Of a stretch of DNA of 7,941 nt, positions 4,578 through 7,941 are shown piece after piece. Position 1 is the stretch's first letter; every line of letters starts with the position of its first letter. The DNA comes from an uncultured Hymenobacter sp. (lineage in GTDB: Bacteria > Bacteroidota > Bacteroidia > Cytophagales > Hymenobacteraceae): positions 2,062 to 10,002 of the forward strand of contig CALMOO010000248.1 of assembly GCA_937871705.1 (NCBI GenBank), written 5' to 3'. A model generated the notes under the pieces. It saw nothing but the letters and a program-made list of their open reading frames with translations, did not search any database and was not told the DNA's origin. Made by a program: the position numbers and the translations under genes.

Positions 4578-7500
4578 ATGATATCTGATGTTTTTATTCG
4601 GCGACCGGTCACGGCCATCGTCGTGTCCATTGTACTGGTGCTGCTGGGTGTGCTAGCTCTCAGGAGCTTGCCCATTAGCCAGTACCCCGACATCTCGCCG
4701 CCCGTGGTGCAGATATCGGGTAGCTACACCGGGGCCGACGCCCTCACGGTGGAGCAAACCGTGCTCACGCCCATCGAGACGCAGGTAAACGGTACGCCGG
4801 GCATGGCCTACTTATCGTCGAACGCAACGAGCGATGGTCGCATTTCGTCGAACGTGACGTTTGAGATTGGTACCAACGTCGATATTGCGACGCTCGACGT
4901 GCAGAACCGCGTGAGCGTGGCGCAGCCCCAGTTGCCCGACGAAGTGAAGCGCCTGGGCCTCACGGTGAAGAAGCGGAACCCCACTATTCTGCTGGTAGTG
5001 GCGCTGTATTCGCCCAAGAAAACGCACGATGTCAAGTTCCTAGATAACTACACCAACATCTACGTTCGCGACGCGTTGCTGCGCGTGAAGGGGGTAGGCG
5101 ACGTGCAAAGTATCGGCCAGGACTTTTCGATGCGCGTGTGGCTCAAGCCCGACCGCCTAGCGCAGCTTGGCCTCACCGGCGACGACGTGACGCAGGCTCT
5201 ACGCGAGCAGAACATCCAGGTGGCGGCCGGCTCCATCGGCTCGGCCCCGCAGACGGGCTCGCAAGCCTTTGAGTATTCGCTATTTGTGAATGGCCGCCTG
5301 ACGACGGTGCAGGACTTCGAAAACATCATTGTGCGCACCAAGCCCGCCGATGGCTCCATCGTGTACCTTAAGGATGTGGCGCGCGTGCAGCTCGGCAGCT
5401 TCGCTTACTCGCAAACTTCGTTCGTGAATAGCAACCCGTGCACGATTCTGCTGGTGAACCAGGTGCCTGGCGGCAACGCCCTCGAAACCGCCGAAGGCGT
5501 GTACGCGGCCATGAAGCAGCTGCAAACCAAGTTCCCGCCCGACATGGCCTACAACGTGCCGTTCGAGTCGGTGACGGTGGTGCAGGTGTCTATCCGCGAA
5601 GTGGTGGAAACGCTGCTCATCGCCCTACTGCTGGTAACGGTCGTAGTATTTATTTTTCTGCAAAGCTGGCGGGCTACACTCATTCCGGTGCTGGCCGTGC
5701 CAGTGGCCATTATAGGCACGTTCATCTTGTTCCTACCCCTCGGTTTTACCATTAATACCCTGACGCTCTTTGGCTTTGTGCTAGCCATTGGCATTGTGGT
5801 CGATGACGCCATTGTGGTGGTAGAAGCCGTGCAGCACTACATCGACACCGAGAAAATATCGGCGCGCGAGGCCACCGAGAAGGCCATGAAGGACATCACG
5901 GCACCGGTTATTGCCATTGCGCTCATCTTGGCGGCGGTGTTCGTGCCGGTAGGCTTTATCCCGGGCATCGTGGGCAAATTGTACCAGCAATTTGCCGTTA
6001 CCATTGCTATTTCGGTGGTGCTTTCGGCATTTGTGGCGCTTTCGCTCACGCCGGCGCTCACGTCGCTGCTGCTACGGCCTACCGAGCAAACGGCCGAATC
6101 GAAGGGACTTAACAAGCTGTTCTACAAGTTCAACCAGTGGTTTGAGCGCGTTACCAAGTCATACGCCAACGGCGTACGCCGCGCCTTGCGCTTCGCGCCG
6201 CTCGTGGGTATTTTGCTGCTGGGCGTGTACGGCGGCACGTTTGCGCTATTTCGGGCCAAGCCATCGGGCTTTATTCCGACCGAGGACGAAGGCCGATTAT
6301 TTGTGGCCGTGGAGCTGCCGCAGGGCGCATCTGGGGCGCGCACGCAAACCGTGCTGGCCCAAATGGCACAGATTGTCAAGCAGAAAGTACCAGTTATTCA
6401 GAATGCCGTTGGCATCAGCGGGTTGAACGCGCTTAACTTCTCGTTTAAGTCGAGCAGCGGCACGATGTTCCTGCAAATGAAGCCGTGGGAAGAGCGCAAG
6501 GAGGCTTCGCAACAGCTGTTTGGCGTGATTGCGCAGCTGCAAAAGGAGTTTTCGACCATCAAAGGCGCCAACATTGTGGTGGTGCCGCCGCCGGCCATTC
6601 CGGGCTTGGGCAATACGGGCGGCTTTAGCTTTATGCTGGAGCAGCGCGAAAGCTCACCCGATATTAAAGCCTTCGAAGCAACTGTTAACAAGTTCGTGAG
6701 CGCGGCCAATCAGCGCCCCGAAATCGGAAGCGCCTACACGTTCTTCACGGCCAAAACGCCTGGTTACCAGCTTACCGTAGACCGGCAACAGGCCAAGAAA
6801 CTTGGCGTGCCGCTGACCAATATCTTCAGCGCCATGTCGACGTACTTGGGTAGTACCTACGTCAACGATTTCACTAAGTACGGGCGCAACTTCCGGGTGG
6901 TGGCCCAGGCCGATACCTTTTACCGCCAGGATATTACGGCGCTCAAATCGTTTTACGTGCCCAACCAGCAGGGCGGGCAGGTGCCACTCAGCTCGCTCGT
7001 GACGTACAAGCTGGTCGAAAACGCGCCGCTCATCTCGCACTATAACCTGTTCCGCTCGGCCGAAATCAACGGCGACGCCAAGCCCGGCTACAGCTCGGGC
7101 CAGGCCATTACGGCCTTGCAAGAAGTGGCGGCGCAGGTACTGCCCGCCGATTATGGCTTCGACTTTTCGGGCCTAAGCCGCGAGGAAATCAGCTCGGGTA
7201 ACAGCACAGTTGTCATTTTTGGTCTTTCGATTCTCTTCGTATTCCTGCTGCTGGCGGCGCTATACGAAAGCTGGTCGGTGCCGTTTTCGGTGCTGCTGGC
7301 CGTGCCGCTGGGCATCTTTGGCGCTATCGTGGCGCTTTCGCTGGTGACCAAGCTCACCAACAACGTGTACGCTCAGATTGGTATGATTACCCTGATTGGC
7401 TTGGCGGCGAAAAACGCCATCCTTATCGTGGAGTTTGCCAAGGAGCGCGTCGATACGGGCATGCCAGTATTCGACGCGACCATGCAGGCCGTGACATTGC

Positions 7501-7871
7501 GCCTGCGGCCCATTATCATGACGTCGCTGGCATTCATCTTGGGCGTGCTACCCCTCGCTTTTGCGTCAGGCGCAGGCGCTGTGTCGCGCCAAACTATTGG
7601 CTGGACCGTTGTGGGCGGTATGCTGGCGGCTACCTTTTTAGCCATCTTCGCTGTGCCGGTGTTGTTCTTAAACATCACCAACTTAGCCTACGGCAAGAAG
7701 AAGCTCGCCGAGATGTCGGCCAACTACAACCCCGAAGAGCACGGCCACGAAGGACACGGCTCGCAGGATAATAGCACGCCGCCCGCCGGCCCCTCGGAAG
7801 CTAACAAGAATGACGTAGCTACTGAAGAGCGAAAGCGCAAAGACGAAACGCCGCCGGAGCTGGGTACTTAA
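4578..7871 (+). CDS. AcrB-type RND multidrug efflux pump (HAE1 family), inner membrane
   Basis: This encodes the proton-driven transporter of the tripartite pump, 1097 residues. The N-terminus has the family signature (FIRRPVTAIVVSIVLVLLG, then LPISQYPDISPPVV). The architecture is TM1, a first periplasmic loop (about 30-340), TM2-TM6 with the HAE1 motif GFVLAIGIVVDDAIVVVE, TM7, a second periplasmic loop (about 560-870) starting GFIPTEDEGR, and TM8-TM12. The proton-relay residues of AcrB are all present: D409 and D410 (AcrB D407/D408), K945 in GLAAKNAILIVEF (K940), and R975 and T982 in RLRPIIMTSLAF (R971/T978). The hydrophobic, not charged, TM4 set-up around DD argues for drug or amphiphile efflux over the metal-exporting HME group. 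The C-terminus runs about 55 residues past the last TM helix. It is polar, with a His-rich EEHGHEGHG stretch and a charged end. The start ATG 4578 lies 13 bases after the inverted repeat. It is probably co-transcribed with the two genes upstream. The substrate is unknown. Confidence 0.95.
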   Translation: MISDVFIRRPVTAIVVSIVLVLLGVLALRSLPISQYPDISPPVVQISGSYTGADALTVEQTVLTPIETQVNGTPGMAYLSSNATSDGRISSNVTFEIGTNVDIATLDVQNRVSVAQPQLPDEVKRLGLTVKKRNPTILLVVALYSPKKTHDVKFLDNYTNIYVRDALLRVKGVGDVQSIGQDFSMRVWLKPDRLAQLGLTGDDVTQALREQNIQVAAGSIGSAPQTGSQAFEYSLFVNGRLTTVQDFENIIVRTKPADGSIVYLKDVARVQLGSFAYSQTSFVNSNPCTILLVNQVPGGNALETAEGVYAAMKQLQTKFPPDMAYNVPFESVTVVQVSIREVVETLLIALLLVTVVVFIFLQSWRATLIPVLAVPVAIIGTFILFLPLGFTINTLTLFGFVLAIGIVVDDAIVVVEAVQHYIDTEKISAREATEKAMKDITAPVIAIALILAAVFVPVGFIPGIVGKLYQQFAVTIAISVVLSAFVALSLTPALTSLLLRPTEQTAESKGLNKLFYKFNQWFERVTKSYANGVRRALRFAPLVGILLLGVYGGTFALFRAKPSGFIPTEDEGRLFVAVELPQGASGARTQTVLAQMAQIVKQKVPVIQNAVGISGLNALNFSFKSSSGTMFLQMKPWEERKEASQQLFGVIAQLQKEFSTIKGANIVVVPPPAIPGLGNTGGFSFMLEQRESSPDIKAFEATVNKFVSAANQRPEIGSAYTFFTAKTPGYQLTVDRQQAKKLGVPLTNIFSAMSTYLGSTYVNDFTKYGRNFRVVAQADTFYRQDITALKSFYVPNQQGGQVPLSSLVTYKLVENAPLISHYNLFRSAEINGDAKPGYSSGQAITALQEVAAQVLPADYGFDFSGLSREEISSGNSTVVIFGLSILFVFLLLAALYESWSVPFSVLLAVPLGIFGAIVALSLVTKLTNNVYAQIGMITLIGLAAKNAILIVEFAKERVDTGMPVFDATMQAVTLRLRPIIMTSLAFILGVLPLAFASGAGAVSRQTIGWTVVGGMLAATFLAIFAVPVLFLNITNLAYGKKKLAEMSANYNPEEHGHEGHGSQDNSTPPAGPSEANKNDVATEERKRKDETPPELGT

Positions 7872-7887
7872 ACTTACTGCGGTTTGC

Positions 7888-7941
7888 TGATTAAAAAGAG
7901 GGGGGTAGGGCTTGCAAGCCCTACCCCCCTCTTTTTAATCA
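7888..7941 (+). terminator. Strong, probably bidirectional terminator at the end of the efflux operon
   Basis: This is a perfect 54-base palindrome, 27 bases each side, centred between 7914 and 7915 in TTGCAA. It carries a G6/C6 block and ends with TTTTT (7932-7936); the left arm has the matching AAAAA (7893-7897). It starts 16 bases after the pump stop codon. The A/T flanks make it work on both strands, which suggests a convergent gene just beyond the window. The right arm reaches the window edge, so the palindrome might extend further. Confidence 0.9.

Noticed and set aside
5992..6426. Plus-strand open frame of 144 codons inside the pump gene
   Set aside because: It is an out-of-frame shadow of the RND gene, Arg/Ser/Cys-rich, with no domain. 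The pump frame is continuous and conserved across it.

Overview
The window looks like chromosomal DNA from a GC-rich member of the Bacteroidota, most likely Hymenobacter or a close relative in the Cytophagales. This rests on several signs: high-GC coding sequence with AT- and pyrimidine-rich leaders, no recognisable Shine-Dalgarno sequences before the starts, the Bacteroidota type of PBP1C tail, and a repeat arm (TGTCATGCTGAGC...) that I recall from Hymenobacter-type genomes. The genus is an inference. All genes are on the + strand.

Layout. (1) 3-479 is the C-terminal end of a penicillin-binding protein 1C, cut by the window edge. (2) 480-618 is a non-coding gap with a near-perfect sigma-54 (-24/-12) promoter at 549-565, which should drive the next gene. 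(3) 619-1176 encodes a secreted glycine-zipper protein of 185 aa, closed by a clean intrinsic terminator at 1201-1229. (4) 1274-1771 encodes a small lipoprotein with an NTF2/SnoaL-like (DUF4440-type) domain. (5) 1772-1854 is a short leader with nested inverted repeats. It runs into an efflux operon: a TolC-family outer-membrane channel (1855-3276), an RND adaptor lipoprotein (3273-4442, GTGA overlap) and an AcrB-type RND pump (4578-7871). (6) The operon ends at a 54-bp perfect palindrome (7888-7941) that acts as a strong, probably bidirectional terminator.

The three efflux genes together encode a complete tripartite pump. The AcrB-like protein uses the proton gradient in the inner membrane, the lipid-anchored adaptor bridges the periplasm, and the TolC-like channel crosses the outer membrane. 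The substrate cannot be read from the sequence.

No new kind of system is evident; the genes belong to known families. The parts worth a second look are regulatory. They are a terminator-like hairpin with an 8-T tract lying inside the first codons of the TolC gene, the sigma-54 promoter on the glycine-zipper gene, and a large REP/MITE-like inverted repeat between the adaptor and pump genes.
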